From assembly GCA_009760855.2 (NCBI GenBank), contig WPIO01000013.1, forward strand, positions 602,501-666,500: a DNA stretch of 64,000 bases. The letters run 5' to 3'. Every line of letters starts with the position of its first letter. The first letter of the stretch is position 1. Positions 30,863 through 42,834 of the stretch are shown one piece after another. The position numbers were made by a program, and so were the translations under genes. The notes below the pieces were generated by a model. It saw nothing but the letters and a program-made list of their open reading frames with translations, did not search any database and had not been told where the DNA came from. This DNA comes from Cristatella mucedo (lineage: Eukaryota > Bryozoa > Phylactolaemata > Cristatellidae).

Positions 30863-33121
30863 GATCAGGATCTCGAATCCTTTGCCACTCGTGCTAGCCG
30901 CTCCAGCCCCTTCGAAGTAGGTGTCGCAGGATCTTGTTGCGCGTCCTTGATGGAAATGGGGTTCCGCTGTCGACGAAGACCGGATTCTAATGACCACTGT
31001 CGAATGCTTCCACACGGTCGGCCATGGCACTAGCATCAGTGCCGTGGCCCTGGGGGACTGCTCTGCCATGACCAACGCGTGCGCCTGGCTGCTTCTGGCT
31101 TGTCCGCTGTGGCGACGCCATAGTCGTCTGCAGCCTTGCACCTGCAGATGCAGGCCCTTCATTGGACTCATACTTTGCATACCAAGATTTTGCCCATCAT
31201 GCACTGTTTTTCTTGAGCTCAGTCATGGGATGGAGGAATGCTGGCAGCAGCTGCTGCTGGTAGCAGCTGGAGCCAAGCAAAGCCGGGACTGATTATAGCT
31301 GTGCTGATATGCTTTTTATGTCTGTCATTGCATGCAGCTGAGAAAAGCCGACAGATGAGGAGCACCTCCCCCCCTGCCCACGGCCACAAGCAGCAGGCTC
31401 TCAGTTGCATGCTGCTGGCCCTTTGCTCTGAGCCACTGAGCTCCGTTCACCTGGCACGACTGAACGACTGACGTCTGCTGCTGCGGACGCCTGCTGCTGC
31501 TACTGCTGCTGCTTCTGCTGCTGCCGGTCCAATGGCTCTCAGCCAGCTGCAGCAGCTGCAGACAGCAGGAGCTGTCGACTGGTAGTGGCTAGCTAGTTTG
31601 TGGTGCCAGCCAATAGCAGCCAGTGCACCGGCCACGACTGCTGGCTGCTAGAGGTGCGATTGAGGTGGCATATAGCTCGGCCCGTCGCTGGCAGAGCCTT
31701 CTGACTATGGGCGACTCACTGTAAGTACGTAGGCACCTAGCCAGGCGAGGGATGCATCACGGGGCCAGAGTGCACATGTTTGTGCGCGTTTGCATGTGAG
31801 CACGGTTGCATTTGCGTTCATCCTCCTGCTGTATGTGAGTGCATGGGTGTCTGACCGTGCATGCCGTTCGAGCCTCTGTGTGTTTGTGTCTGTGTGTGTG
31901 TGCGTGCGAATGAATGCACGTGCACCCGTTGGTTTGTGTGTGTGCTCGTATGTATGTGTGTGTGCTTGAGCATTTATGTGAGTGTGAGTGTGCAAGGTCC
32001 TGTTGTGTGCCTGCACCTGTGTGTGCACCTGTATGCTTGCTAGAGCTCATGTGTTTGCATGTGTGCTCGAGCACATGCATTGTTTATGCATCTGTGCATG
32101 CACACATGCACAGGCACATGCCCACTCACTCTTTAAATACCCATGCTCTGATAGGTATGTTTGGGGGCTGAAGTCGAGGAGCCACTGACGAACCCCATGG
32201 TTCCAGCTACGTCTTGCTGTCGTTTGCTGCTGCCATGTTGTGGCTGCCGGGGATCTGTCTTGCAACTTGACCCGAGATGGGAGGATGTATGCCCTGCTCA
32301 TATGGCGCACTCCCCTCCCCCCATCCGGTTTCAGCCGGACCCTGCCTTGGGTCTTACTGCCTGATCAGACTAGCCAGCGGTTGGCAAGCTCCATCGGGCT
32401 GTGCTCTGCTGCTGACACTCAGGGAGAGGTCGAATTTGATCTTAGCTGTCTACTAACTCCTCGGCAGCACTGCACGAGTCGATTGGGCTGGCGCATGCCG
32501 GGTATCTCGCTCGTGGCTAGCTCATGGCTTAGAAGCTCCCGGCCTCTCAGAGCAACTCCGCTCAGAGCACATCTGCGGCCGGTGCGTCTGTGCAGGCTGG
32601 CATTGCCAGCGCCCTCGACCGGTGCTGCCACTGTGGACTCGTCATCCCTCTGCCGGCGCCATTGTCGTCTTAGTTACTCTCCTGCCACTCTCTGGAGCCC
32701 AATGGCAGCAGCGTGTCTGTCACATATGTATGCAAGTCAAACAATGGAGAGCTGGAATGTTAATGTGGCGCAGACCAGTTCCAGAGTTAGGAATCTTATT
32801 GGCAAGCCAGTTGGCTTCTAACTTGAAGCCGATTTCCCAGAACTTTGGGTCTGGTTCATAGCGAGATGCCAGTCGGTAGGTAGGGAGGCAGTAAATCTCT
32901 CTAGTAGCAGCAGCAGCAGCAGCTGAGTTCATCGAGGGAGAGCGATTGCCACGTTTTCTGTCCGGTTACACTTTGCTGCTGTCAGTAATCACTTCCTTGA
33001 ATTGGGCTGCTGCTGCAGCCTCGGCATCTGGAGCTACCCACTGGCTGGAGCAGGCTGACTAGCAGCCTGCTGCAGCTGCTGCTCGAGTTGGCCAGACGCA
33101 GGGCTTTCTCTGGCTTTCCAG
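30863..33121. other. CTG/GC-rich stretch upstream of the candidate gene
   Basis: CTG/CAG-rich, with GT-rich low-complexity sequence at 31.86-32.11 kb. Overlapping frames occur on both strands (for example 32,240-32,821 on +). The text ATGGGCGACTCACTGTAAGTA near 31,707 looks like a start codon followed by a splice donor, but it does not join in phase to the next candidate exons, so I do not claim it as a first exon. Confidence 0.35.
31860..32110 (+). repeat. GT-rich low-complexity sequence
   Basis: Imperfect TGTGTG, GTGCATGT and CATGCAC phrases, without a fixed longer unit. Cys/Val and Thr/His open frames here are repeat translation. Confidence 0.85.
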
Positions 33122-33384
33122 CCGGCTGCATCCTTGTCCAGCAGTCGCTTGGGCTAGGCAGACCAGGCTTTGCGACAGCCTAGCTGGTCGTCGGTGGCTA
33201 CACACTGACTGCGCCTATCCCAGTGACCGGATCGCCAGAATCGCTGACTCGCTAGCTTTCGATCGGTCCGTTCCAGCTCGAGCACGAAATGAAGCTGCCG
33301 CCGTGCAGAGATGCAAGCCAGCGTGCGACTTCTCCATTCGGCTCTTGCCCCGGGTTCGGGCGCTGACAGACGGAGGAGGAATCG
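33122..33384 (+). CDS. Candidate exon 1 of unrecognised host gene
   Basis: A pyrimidine-rich acceptor (GGGCTTTCTCTGGCTTTCCAG) ends at 33,121, and a good donor (ATCG|GTATGT) follows 33,384. The frame between them is open (about 87 codons) and contains R-I-A-R-I-A-D-S-L-A-F-D and N-E-A-A-A-V-Q-R-C-K-P-A-C-D-F-S-I-R-L-L-P. It ends in phase 1, which fits the AG at 33,771-33,772 before the next exon. An alternative acceptor lies at 33,160-33,161. The opposite strand is also open here (33,154-33,480), so the coding direction rests on splice sites and phase alone. The true start codon would lie upstream, unseen. Confidence 0.35.
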
Positions 33385-33772
33385 GTATGTCAATTTATTG
33401 ATGGCAGCAGACGCTTTTTCCTTAAGAGTCCCCAATATGGCTTTTCTTTTGCTAACAGAAGCGCCGGGACCGTTCTGCAACTGTTGTGTCAGTTGCCAGT
33501 TTGTCGGGTGGTTTCACCACTCACTCGGCCCGCGTGGCTGGCGAGCGCCTGTGGCGAGTGCGTGTAGTGAAGCGCATCCAAGCTGCTCTGGGCGCCTGCT
33601 GCATGCATTCAAGGTGGAGGAATGGAGCAAAGCTCTCTCGGCCGTGTAGGCTTGCTGTGCAGCTCACCAGTGCCTGCAGCATACAGCTGCTTATCGGGTA
33701 GGGGTCAAGACCGGCTGTCTTTTTGGCTACCCTATTAGGTGGCCATGAGTCACGACATCAGCCCATCTCCAG

Positions 33773-34263
33773 CAGCCGACGAATTGGCAAGTGCCGGCAG
33801 CCTCAGTGCCAGCATCGGCTGCAGCCCGGTAGCGACCGCAATGGCAGCGTCTGCAGCGGCACTCGGCGAGCGGCTGAGAGCATGCGAGGAGACAGAGCGT
33901 GAATTCCTGCTCTTTGCCGAGACTGCTGCTGCTCGCTCGGCAGGAGCGAGCGCTTGCTGCACCGACGGAAGTAGCAGCAGCAATGGCTTCTGGGCCGGCG
34001 GCAGTGGCTGCGGCGGCAGCGGAGCTCGGCAGCCGGCGGCAGAGGCCGAGATGCAAGCGGGCCCGCCAGGGGATGTGCCAGAGCTCCCGTCATCGTCGTT
34101 GCCGTCAGCGTTGCTGGCGGCGTTGGCGGCGTCGGGGTCGACTGTCGAGCGATGCCTCGGAGTGCTGCTAGCCACCATCGAGCAGATCGCGTGCCTGCAG
34201 TACGACAACGTAAGCTTGGGTCAGCGATGCTACGACCTGGACAGCGCCAACAGGTTGCTGGAG
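33773..34263 (+). CDS. Candidate exon 2, Ala/Ser/Gly-rich with helix
   Basis: The frame is open from before 33,739 to the donor GAG|GTGAGC at 34,264. With the acceptor CCATCTCCAG at 33,772 it joins in phase to candidate exon 1; alternatively the ATG at 33,745 could be a start codon. The product has a short helix-prone part (L-G-E-R-L-R-A-C-E-E-T-E-R-E-F-L), a low-complexity Ala/Gly/Ser middle, and a second helical part with V-E-R-C-L-G-V-L-L-A-T-I-E-Q-I and the coiled-coil-like Y-D-N-V-S-L-G-Q-R-C-Y-D-L-D-S. A second possible donor (AAC|GTAAGC) lies at 34,210, also in phase 0. I recognise no family. Confidence 0.45.
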
Positions 34264-34929
34264 GTGAGCCGAACGCAACATGCGAGCGGAGCGACCGGCA
34301 GCACGCTGAAAGCGCCAGAGTCGTCACTTCCGGCCTACAAGCGGGCTGCAGCTTTGCTCGGCTGGCTCTGGAAGCCTAGGCTCGCATGGCTCACCCCGCC
34401 TGCTCTGCGCTCCTGCTCATGCAGCAAAGCCTTGCCGAGCCTTCTTCAGCTGCCTGACTGCTGTGTAGCCACGCCCTCGGGCTTAGGTCCAGCCGAGGCC
34501 GAGCAGGATGCACTTGACCTTTTACTTGAGTTGCGTGTATTCTTAGTTTAGCGAATGGTTCGATAGTACCAATTAATTGAAGTGGCTGCTGGCTCCTGTC
34601 CTCAACATTTTCCTACCGACCGTCCTGTACCTGCCTCTTAGCAGCATGAGGCTGTAGTACACATGTATTCCGTGTACATGGAGAGGGGCCCACCTATCGC
34701 CAGTGATCGATCGTTATGCAGAGCTGGTGTCTCTCTGTCGCCTAGCTTGCCACGACCTGTCTGATCAGCTCCTCGTGACTTCTCTGCAGCTCAAAGGCTC
34801 GCCCAACAGGAGCTGGAAGCCTTGACTATCACAGCATGCCTTGCTTTCTCCCTTCTTGCCACTTAATGGAGTCATCTTCGTTAGGCTGTGTGTAAGGTCA
34901 CTGCGGCACTGCTTTAAAAGCTAGCCATA
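34264..34929. other. Start of a 7.5 kb candidate intron
   Basis: The open frame runs on to 34,551 but loses its coding-like character after the donor. No other exon or repeat was recognised before the LINE-A fragment at 34.93 kb. Confidence 0.4.
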
Positions 34930-35400
34930 CTTTGCTGCATATGCTGCTGATCTTTTGCACCTGAATGGCAGCAAGCTTTCTCAAGTTGAGTGAGGATAAA
35001 ACCTAACTTCCAGTTACGGGTAAGTCAAGTGTTACTCCGACATTGGAAAGCCTAACCCTCTGCATTGGCCCTTCCAGCAAATCTCCTGTAGCCTGTGCTT
35101 GGACTCATGTGGCTGCTCTATTCAAAAAGGACTATTGGGGACATCAGCTCACCAGTCAAGTCTGCTTATTTTCAGCTACATACAATTGAAAGATTTCGGG
35201 CTTGCTTAGCTAAAGACTTAACAGCCAAGCTGGTCTATGGATTCCAGACACCCCCGAACAGTCTTCTGTAGCTTGCTACATCTAGATCGTTCTGCTTTCG
35301 AAAGAAGACACAGTTGGCACACAACTTTAAGGCCGTACATTCAGTTACTATGCTCAGTAATTCTGGAAGTCCTTCTGCATGCTGACATCACATAATTGGA
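34930..35400 (+). mobile_element. Degenerate LINE-A RT fragment
   Basis: Text near 34,965-35,000 (ATGGCAGCAAGCTTTCTC ... GAGGATAAAACC) and 35,040-35,090 (CATTGGAAAGCCTAACCC, CCAGCAAATCTCCTGTAG) matches the post-catalytic part of LINE-A. ATTTCGGGCTTGCTTAG near 35,195 and AAGGCCGTACATTCAGTTAC near 35,328 match later parts. Stops and deletions are frequent. Confidence 0.75.
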
Positions 35401-36490
35401 TTCGATGAAAGGCACAACGCAGCTAAAATCCTACCAGTTTCTCACAGCCGTCACTGCTCCGTCCGAGGAAGTGTCCTTTTTGCGCGGGGTTATTTTGAAA
35501 CTGGGTGCATTTTGACTGACCAATTGACATTCCTCGTTTTCAGCACATCCAAAATGCCCAGACAGATGTTTGATTCTCTTGGAATTTGTGACATGCTTTC
35601 TTGGAGATCCGACCTGGACGATAAAAATGTACTGGGCTAGAAATGTGAGCCTCAAGGGGGTGCTTAGCCATCAATCGCTTTTATAAAATGCTGTTATACC
35701 TGGCATATTGTAGAGATAAGTATGCTTTGTCGGCCTCAATCGCTGAGCCTCTCAGACCAGTGGTGCAGGTCTTTCCGGCCTGCGATGGGCCACCCATCAC
35801 GTTAGCTGTAACAATCTGCTTGCTGTCGTGGCTGGTAAAGCTGTTATCCGAGACGTGTTATTCGACGTTGTTATTCAGCCGTGTGTTTTGCCATGTCTGG
35901 CACAGCCGATCGAGCTCCATTGCACATGATGTCCATCGTGATCGGTAGCAAGATCTCTTTGCTTTGCATCCATGGCCGAAGAGGTAAAAACCCGAGCTGT
36001 GTTTTTATGATCGGTCTGCAGCAATCAGGTGTCCTAGAGCTCTCCTGGCTCTGCTGACCTGCAGGCGATCATAGTTGTTCTCGTTATCTTATTCATACCA
36101 CGGAAAAGTCAAATAGCAAGTGTAGTGGTGCAAATCTTGGGGCCAACAGTGTGCCTACAGTGCTTGCTAGAGGCTCCGTTAAGTTTGTTGCTGCAGTGCT
36201 GTTAGGGAGCTTGCATATTATGTCGTTAGGCTCGTGATTCGGGTTTGAAGGCTGCTGCTGCCTCCAGGTAGGAATGGGACGATTTCTGCGCACCAGCTGT
36301 CAAGGCCTGTTAAGTGCAGCACAGTCTCGTCGACTGTTTTGGTACAAAACTATCTGGATCATGTTGGCTTCGTCAGTCAAAATTTTGATTTCCAACAGTA
36401 ACTAAGCTTACGACTCATTCTTGCTGAAAGTGCAGGTTCATTTGTCGGATTAAGATAGCACACATGTACCTCACAGCATTGCAGACTTTT
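35401..36490. other. Intronic sequence, nothing recognised
   Basis: Average composition and short frames. No convincing exon with paired splice sites was identified. Confidence 0.4.
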
Positions 36491-37115
36491 TCTTTGTGTG
36501 CTTTGGAATCTTTCTGCTGTGTAACAATGCAAAAAGTTGGCCCTGCTTAGATAGGGATACCAAATCCACGTTGATCCATGCATTTGCGACATCTGGCCTC
36601 GACTTCTGTAACTCGTATCTTGATGGTCTTCTGGCCTGTGCGATCAGGCAATTACAATTTGTGAAAAACTCTGCAACTAGGCTTGCCTATCGTGAGCGTT
36701 GCAGATGCCACGTTGCACCACTTCTCGCCGACCTGCACTTGCTCTCAGTCAAGCAAATCATCGATTTCAAGGATCTGTCACTCACTTTTAGGTCCCTTAG
36801 TTCTCTGGCTCCAGCTTACCTAACAGAACCACTCCCTCACCAGGCTAGGCATCGTACCACCCAATCTTTCGACTCAAGTCGTTTAGCTATGTCTCGAACC
36901 AACTTCAAATGCTTTGGGAATGATCCCTTTATTTCTTGTGCTTCTAAATCTTGGAACTCAATCCCAACTGACGTCACGGCATCACCTGACTCAGCATTTA
37001 AACGGAAGCTAAACATGCATCTGTTCTTCACAGCATTTGCTGTATCCATATATCATGTGACAGAAAGAAATTTAGTTCTCTTAGGGTGCTATAAAGATGT
37101 CTTATTAGCATCAAC
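36491..37115 (+). mobile_element. LINE-A C-terminal region and tail
   Basis: A frame open from 36,496 to 37,122 encodes the LINE-A C-terminal region: L-I-H-A-F-A-T-S-G-L-D-F-C-N-S-Y-L-D-G-L, then R-Q-L-Q-F-V-K-N-S-A-T-R-L-A-Y-R-E-R and F-K-C-F-G-N-D-P-F. This region is in one frame here although it is split by frameshifts in the 24 kb copy. A shortened tail follows (AGAAAGAAATTTAGTTCTC, TTAGGGTGCTATAAAGATG). It lacks the endonuclease and catalytic RT, so it cannot move by itself. Confidence 0.9.
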
Positions 37116-37324
37116 ATTATAGTGCTGTCGTCCTACGCTGTTGGAGAGCTTGGCTGCTTCTCGGTGGTTCTCCATAGTACAGCAGCACTAATCTTGCACT
37201 GCCGCTGAACACCGTGCTTGGACCCAGCATCGACTGCTGGAATTGGGTGTGCAATCACGTGCGTGCCTATGCGTATATATGCATGTGTGCTGCTATGCCT
37301 ATGCATGTGTATACATGCATGCTG

Positions 37325-37326
<2 letters not shown>

Positions 37327-37377
<51 letters not shown>
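37327..37377 (+). repeat. (GT)n tract
   Basis: A pure GT run of about 50 bases preceded by ATGCATGTG phrases. It lies in the 7.5 kb candidate intron. Confidence 0.97.
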
Positions 37378-37382
<5 letters not shown>

Positions 37383-37568
37383 GTGCATGCGCATGTGTGG
37401 GTTTGTGTTGTCGAGAGTTTACGAGTGTGTGTTTGTGCGGCTGAGCATGTACGGGAGGGGGCCGGACATGCACATGCATCTGTACGTGTATGTGTTGGCA
37501 AATGTGTATGTACAGGCGAGTGCGTAAGTTTAGGCAAATGTGTATGTGTGTAGGCTAGCGTGTATGCA

Positions 37569-37574
<6 letters not shown>

Positions 37575-37624
<50 letters not shown>

Positions 37625-37625
37625 T

Positions 37626-37678
<53 letters not shown>

Positions 37679-37706
37679 TGTGTGTGTGTCTGTGTGTGTG
37701 CATTTG
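37575..37706 (+). repeat. (GT)n tract with GTCTGT interruptions
   Basis: About 130 bases of GT dinucleotide interrupted by TCTGTGTC. With the tract 200 bases upstream it forms one GT-rich zone (37.25-37.76 kb). Confidence 0.97.
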
Positions 37707-38012
37707 TGTGCACTCGTGTTTGAATGTGTTTGTGTTTGTGAATGTGCCTGTGTGTGACAGCACCCGTGTGTGTCTTTCTAAAACCTATCTGGCCTTCACT
37801 GCTACAAGGAGCACGTGCACAAGCATGGGCTAAGAATCTCGTGAGCACTTCGATTTCGGAGATTGAAGCTGAGCAACCGCCCTGATTTGAATGAGACATG
37901 GGATGGAGGATGGGGTCACATCTGTGATAGTGCCCCAACCTACCTTCAGCTTAGCACCACATGGCCGGCAATGTGTTTGAAGTCAGCCACTGTTAAAGTG
38001 TATAAATGTCGA

Positions 38013-38120
38013 TTGATTTAGCAGCTTCATCTATATATAGCACTGGGAGAGACTTGGCAGCTTTCAGGCAGCATTAAAGGGTTGCCTGCTGCAGGACTCG
38101 AACTCAGATGCAAAGTGTGC
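38013..38120 (-). mobile_element. SINE-A copy, diverged
   Basis: The + strand shows GATTTAGCAGCTTCATC, TATAGCACTGGGAGAG, GCATTAAAGGGTTGCCTGC and TGCAGGACTCGAACTCAG, the complement of a B box and the SINE-A 3' half. The tRNA head beyond the B box is missing or too diverged to see. Confidence 0.65.
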
Positions 38121-40098
38121 TGCTTTCTCATGTTTGGTGTGAGACCGATGCAGCCGCTGATGTGGCTCCGCAGGCACGATTTAAAAAGAGGAATACACGT
38201 CTTGGCCATTTAACAAAAAAGTCGGCTGAAACCAAAATCTTTTCCAAATTAGTCAAACTGAAAGATCGCTTCAACCCGCTGAACAAGCGTTGCTAAACTG
38301 ACGCTAGCGCTAGACTTACTGGAAATGCTACTGCTTGGACAAAGTGCCAGTGCGTCTTAGCTGCAGTTTGTCGGCCGCACTGTATTGGCTCTGTGCACAT
38401 AAATAGGGAGAATACAGTTTTTTGCCGCACTTTTGACCCGTCTAGTCAGAAAGCAGCCCCCAGCCACAAGCTTGGAGTTTCACACAGCTGGGGTTATCGT
38501 GGACTGTGTCAGTCGAACAACATGGCCGGCTTCCTTCTCAAACTCATCCAGTATGCGATGCATATCTCGTCCTTCAGACGTGTGCTAAAAGCATGAAAGC
38601 ATTGATTCTTACATGAATCTCTACTACTCAACAACCATGTTTCCATTTTAAGTCTGATATTTGTACATGGTAGCTTATTCTGTTGCATACAATATTATCG
38701 GTTACCCTGTCGAGCTGTGGTTTTTTCCTAGAAAGAATTGCAATCTCTGGCTAACTCAGTGGACCATATTTTCAGACTTTTTACGCATAACTTTGTAGGA
38801 TTTATATGAATACACTTTGTACAGTGCTGCAGTGACTGACTTCGTCGAAAGAACGCGTCTATGTGTTTGTTCAATGTATTGTATTAGTCATTGAATTTAT
38901 TTGTTTGATTTGGTGCTTCGTGGGTAGCAAGGTGCTGTCAGCATCTGCCACATGTGTTGCCAGTAACGTCACAAAGAGTATTTTGTTGTCAAAACAGTTA
39001 AACTTCTTCTCTACTTGCTGCTTTTAACGTTCGGAATGAGAGCGTGATTAATTTGCTCTGCATAACTCTCAGGTGCACGATACTGCCCTTGTGTGTGATC
39101 TGCTGTTCATCTGGAGTCTTGGGTCAGCATCCCGGAATGGTTTATCGCATTCCTGCTCTCCCTCAGCTGCCACCTTATCGCCGTGCTGACCTGTGCTGCT
39201 ATTCTTTGCGGTGCACTGTGGCGCCGGCTGCTGCTGCCGGCTGCTGCTGCGCCGGCTTTTTATGGTACTTTTCTCTTTCTGTTTTTCTGGATGGCTGCCA
39301 GAGGTCGTTCTCCACGGCCGGTTTCCTATGGCAGTGTGATTCGATTTGCCAAATAGCTGATAAGGTCTGTCAAATTAGCTGACGGATCATGAGGCTGAGC
39401 AGCTAACTCAGTGAGCCCGTGGTCGGCTGCTGTCGTATTGGGTGCTGCTGGGCAGTAGCTGACATAGAACATGACCTGATCGGCCTCCAGCCTTGGTTGC
39501 ACCCGGTGTCCGGTGCCAGGTGACTTCGATTACGTGCCGAACGTGTGCCTGGAATGGTGAAGAACTGCTGTCCGGTGGATCCACTTTGCATGCACATGTC
39601 CCTATTTTGGCTGGTTGCAATTGGCCGGGCAGCCATTAGCTGCTGATTAAGAAGAGCCACAGAGCCATTTTGTCGTGCCATCTCGCTCACCGGTTGTTAT
39701 AGCAGGCGTTCTTGCATTCGTGCATTTAATGCACTCGTCCCTGTGAAGTTTGGCCAGCTATTCTCAGCCTTTTTAGGACGTGGCAACCTCTTGTGCTTGC
39801 ATAGGTCCAAGCCTGTTGGTAGGTAGTAGCCTTAGGGGATCCTATGGCTCTTCCCTTCGTTTTGCCGAACAGGACCACCGTAGCTGAGTTCAGTGGGGCA
39901 TTGTGGTATTATAGTCGGCATCGGCGATTTACCCTCAAACACGCTTTAGTCTCCCCCCAGCTATCGTCTCTTGTCGAACAATAGTCGTATAATTTATTCG
40001 CGCTCGACATAGCTCTGGCTATTTGAACACAGCCCACTTCCAGTGCTGATAAGGGCTGCCGCTGCAGGCGGCATACGTTCATGCCCTTGCATGCTGCC
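38121..40098. other. Intronic sequence, nothing recognised
   Basis: About 2 kb of average composition. Frames at 39,044-39,382 (+) and 39,403-39,690 (-) are open but show no recognisable motif, and no paired splice sites were convincing. Confidence 0.4.
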
Positions 40099-40133
40099 GT
40101 GTGTGTGTGTGTGTGCGTGCGTGCGTGTGTGGT
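40099..40133 (+). repeat. Short (GT)n/(GC)GT tract
   Basis: GTGTGTGTGTGTGTGCGTGCGTGCGTGTG, about 35 bases. Confidence 0.9.
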
Positions 40134-41742
40134 CGGCTGCCCGATCTGATGCACGCGATCAAGGCCAGATTTCCGACATTTTTGCATTTTGTAATCGATT
40201 GCTCATCAAGCCTCTGGGGGCGGTTGCAGTGAGTGTGTCGCACACGGGTCTCGCCTCTTGCGCAGAAAGAGGGGGTTCGGGTAAATGCTGCTGCTGCTGT
40301 GAGTGCATCACGGTGGATCACAGGAGACCTCGCAGCACTGGCTTGCCGCTTTGTGCTCGCGAGTTTCGACGAGGCATTCCCTTTAGCAATCGTCGATGTG
40401 CGCTCTTCCTTTGGTTCGTTCTTTTTTTTGCTTTCGTTCTTACGGCAAACAGTCAAACAGCAGCAGTGAAAGTGGCAATTCCTTCAGCAGTCTGCCGATC
40501 GAGGCCGCACACCTCGACGCTTGAGCCTCGAGGCATGCGTCTGCAAGCTGGGCCTAAGACTGAGGCGTGGCTGTGGCCTGCGGCGGCGGCGGCAGCAGCG
40601 CTTGCTCGGGCTTTTCACAGCTAGGAGACCGGCGCTCTAAAATGGGCTGCCAGAAACTAGTGACGTCTGAGCAGAGTGTGTCGGTACATCTGCCGAGGGT
40701 TGGGTTACTGTAACGTGATCATACCAGACGTGTGCACAATCGTCGCTGTCAGCTTTTTGTTGGTGCTACTGCCTCGGCAAGAAGTCCGTGGCAGCTGCTT
40801 GTGCTGGACATCTCCTCATGCGCTCCGTGCAAGACGCTCCTCGATTTGAGAGCAATTTTAGTTGAAAGATACCTCTCTATTGAATCATGTGGTATGTTGG
40901 TACATAAACATTATTCGTTTGAAAGTCACTGACCGGACTTGCAATACTCACGTAAACTGCTGCGATCAGATGAGGCCGTATCTAGTTAAAACAAATAAGC
41001 TGGGAGACAATTGGCACAGGCTTAGCTTTTAGCATTTTATTTTGCTAGTTTCATGAGCTTGGGCATGGTTTGGGTTTTATGTCGATAGATGATCCTCATG
41101 GTGCTTGGGCATCGAGGCACGGGGTTTTAATTGGCAGCGATGCGTCTTGACGGATAAAAACATCCGCCAATGGGATGGCAAATGTTGCACTGGGCTGTTA
41201 CAGCCTACAGTCCTACTATGCCTTAGCTGCTTTGTGCACCGAATCTCTTCGGCTACTTGCTATTAGAAGTGAGCTTGAGCCGGGAGTAGGGGACCAGCAC
41301 ACAGCCTATTGTAATAGCTCAGAGAGTTTATTTGGTATAAGATATGGTTATATGTGTCTTTGGTCAGACGAGATGAATCCCAAGTGCGACCAACACTCAG
41401 CTGGGGTGGACAGCATACCCACCACTGCTGTTGCCGGTTGGCTTGTGTCACTAAACCCACGTTGCGCCTGTGCATTCAATCATACTCGCACTCCTCCGTA
41501 CTCGTGCTGCTGGTAATCAGGCTCCGTAGCTGGAAGTGTGCTGGCGATTTTGAGGCGGTTGCCAAAGGTAGTTGGTCGAATCGTTTTGCGTACCGTTGCC
41601 CGTGCAAGCCTTACCGAGCCCGGACCCGGCGCCGAGGAGTGAAGAACACTTCCTTTGGCCTCTCTCTTTTCCGGACAGCTGCGGCACGGGCTGGGCGGGA
41701 GACAGGCATTCAGCCTCAGGCTTCGCTTTTTCCCCCCTGCAG
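40134..41742. other. Intronic sequence with one weak exon candidate
   Basis: GC is elevated around 40.1-40.6 kb. A donor-like GCA|GTGAGT at 40,229-40,234 ends a short open stretch (P-D-L-M-H-A-I-K-A-R-F-P in one frame), but no matching acceptor and phase could be chosen. Long frames at 40,043-40,624 (+) and 40,079-40,456 (-) overlap one another. The rest is unassigned. Confidence 0.35.
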
Positions 41743-42036
41743 GTGCGCCTGCAGCTGTTGGCTCACGCCGACGGCTTTGGCGCAGACGGCCTCTGTGCGG
41801 ATCACCTCTACTCACTGCCCGGTGACGGCTACTGGACGCAGCGTAGCAGCAGCACGCTGCGCTCTCGTCAGAGGTCATCTTATAAAGAGTCGTCGTACAG
41901 TCACGACTCTGCATGGAGCAGTCTGTCGAAGCACGGCTTTCCGGAAGAGCTGCTGGACAGAGGGAGAGTCGGCTCCGGCCGGCTCGAAGGCACTCTCGCG
42001 GACGGCAGTGGACAAGCCGGCGCACAAGCTGATAAG
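41743..42036 (+). CDS. Candidate exon 3, Ser/Arg/Tyr-rich
   Basis: It is bounded by a strong acceptor (CGCTTTTTCCCCCCTGCAG, ending 41,742) and a donor (GATAAG|GTAGCC) after 42,036. It is 294 bases (98 codons), phase 0 at both ends, and so joins in frame to candidate exon 2. The translation starts V-R-L-Q-L-L-A-H-A-D-G-F, continuing the helical end of exon 2. It then has a Ser/Arg/Tyr-rich part (R-S-S-S-T-L-R-S-R-Q-R-S-S-Y-K-E-S-S) and S-K-H-G-F-P-E-E-L-L-D-R. This looks like a charged, probably disordered segment of a cytoplasmic protein. No family recognised. Confidence 0.5.
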
Positions 42037-42752
42037 GTAGCCGATCAAGCGCCAGCAGCTGGCGGCCATTTTTACCGTCCTTGTGGACTCCTACAAGAGC
42101 CACTAGCATTAAGTGGCCTCGAATGGAATGTGGCTTGTTCAGTTGGCGACTGAAGCTTGGTTGCCACCCTCCTCGGAAGCCGATCGATTGCAGGCCCGTA
42201 TCCCGGTTTTCAGCCAGGGATGCTCTGTAAAATGGCAGGGTGCATGGCCTCGGGAAACACTGCTTGAGTCATGTACGTGCGATGCTTCAGTAGGTGGGGG
42301 GCATTAGTATGCATCAGCTTGGCGCATTCAGGGCCGCATTCAGGGCGCCTAGGTGTGGTGAAAGTATTTCCTGCTAGTTTTTTGCAGCTGGGCCTGCAGC
42401 TGTTTTGCAGCTGTTTATTTAACCGAGTGCAGACGAGCAGAGCATCTCACAGCTCACTTCCAATTTTTGTGTTTGAGGCGTTTAACTGAAGTCCATGAGC
42501 TTTCTCATAATTTCCTTTACGACTAGAAAGTCTGCTTATTGGTAGTTTTTTGCCATGTTGTTGAAGAAACTTGTAGATTCAATTCTGCATATGTGCTGTT
42601 GCTGTGCTGGCTGCAACTGACGGTGCAGCAAACTTACATTTGACCTTGTTTCATTGACCTCGCATAGCATCTGCTTGGTTTCCATAAGCTTCAGTCATGT
42701 TCACAGTGGTGCATGTAGATTATGGGCACCTATCTGATCTAATCAGACTCGA

Positions 42753-42756
<4 letters not shown>
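42037..42756. other. Intronic sequence, nothing recognised
   Basis: Average composition and short frames. No repeat-family match. Confidence 0.45.

Positions 42757-42831
<75 letters not shown>
42757..42831 (+). repeat. (GA)n tract
   Basis: A pure GA run of about 75 bases, followed by a purine-rich GGAAGGGAAGGAGACAGGG patch. Purines are on the same strand as the candidate gene. Confidence 0.97.

Positions 42832-42834
<3 letters not shown>

Noticed and set aside
31707-31727. First coding exon ending in a GTAAGT donor (ATGGGCGACTCACTGTAAGTA)
   Set aside because: Joined to the visible downstream acceptors it runs into a stop or the wrong phase.
33154-33480. A - strand 108-codon frame as a separate gene
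   Set aside because: It overlaps the + strand candidate exon 1 with better splice sites. It cannot be excluded, but the phase chain favours the + strand.
37133-37938. Cys/Val and Thr/His frames of up to 134 codons over the GT tracts
   Set aside because: Simple-repeat translation on both strands.
40140-40233. Additional exon ending in GCA|GTGAGT
   Set aside because: A good donor but no acceptor with a compatible phase, and frames on both strands overlap.
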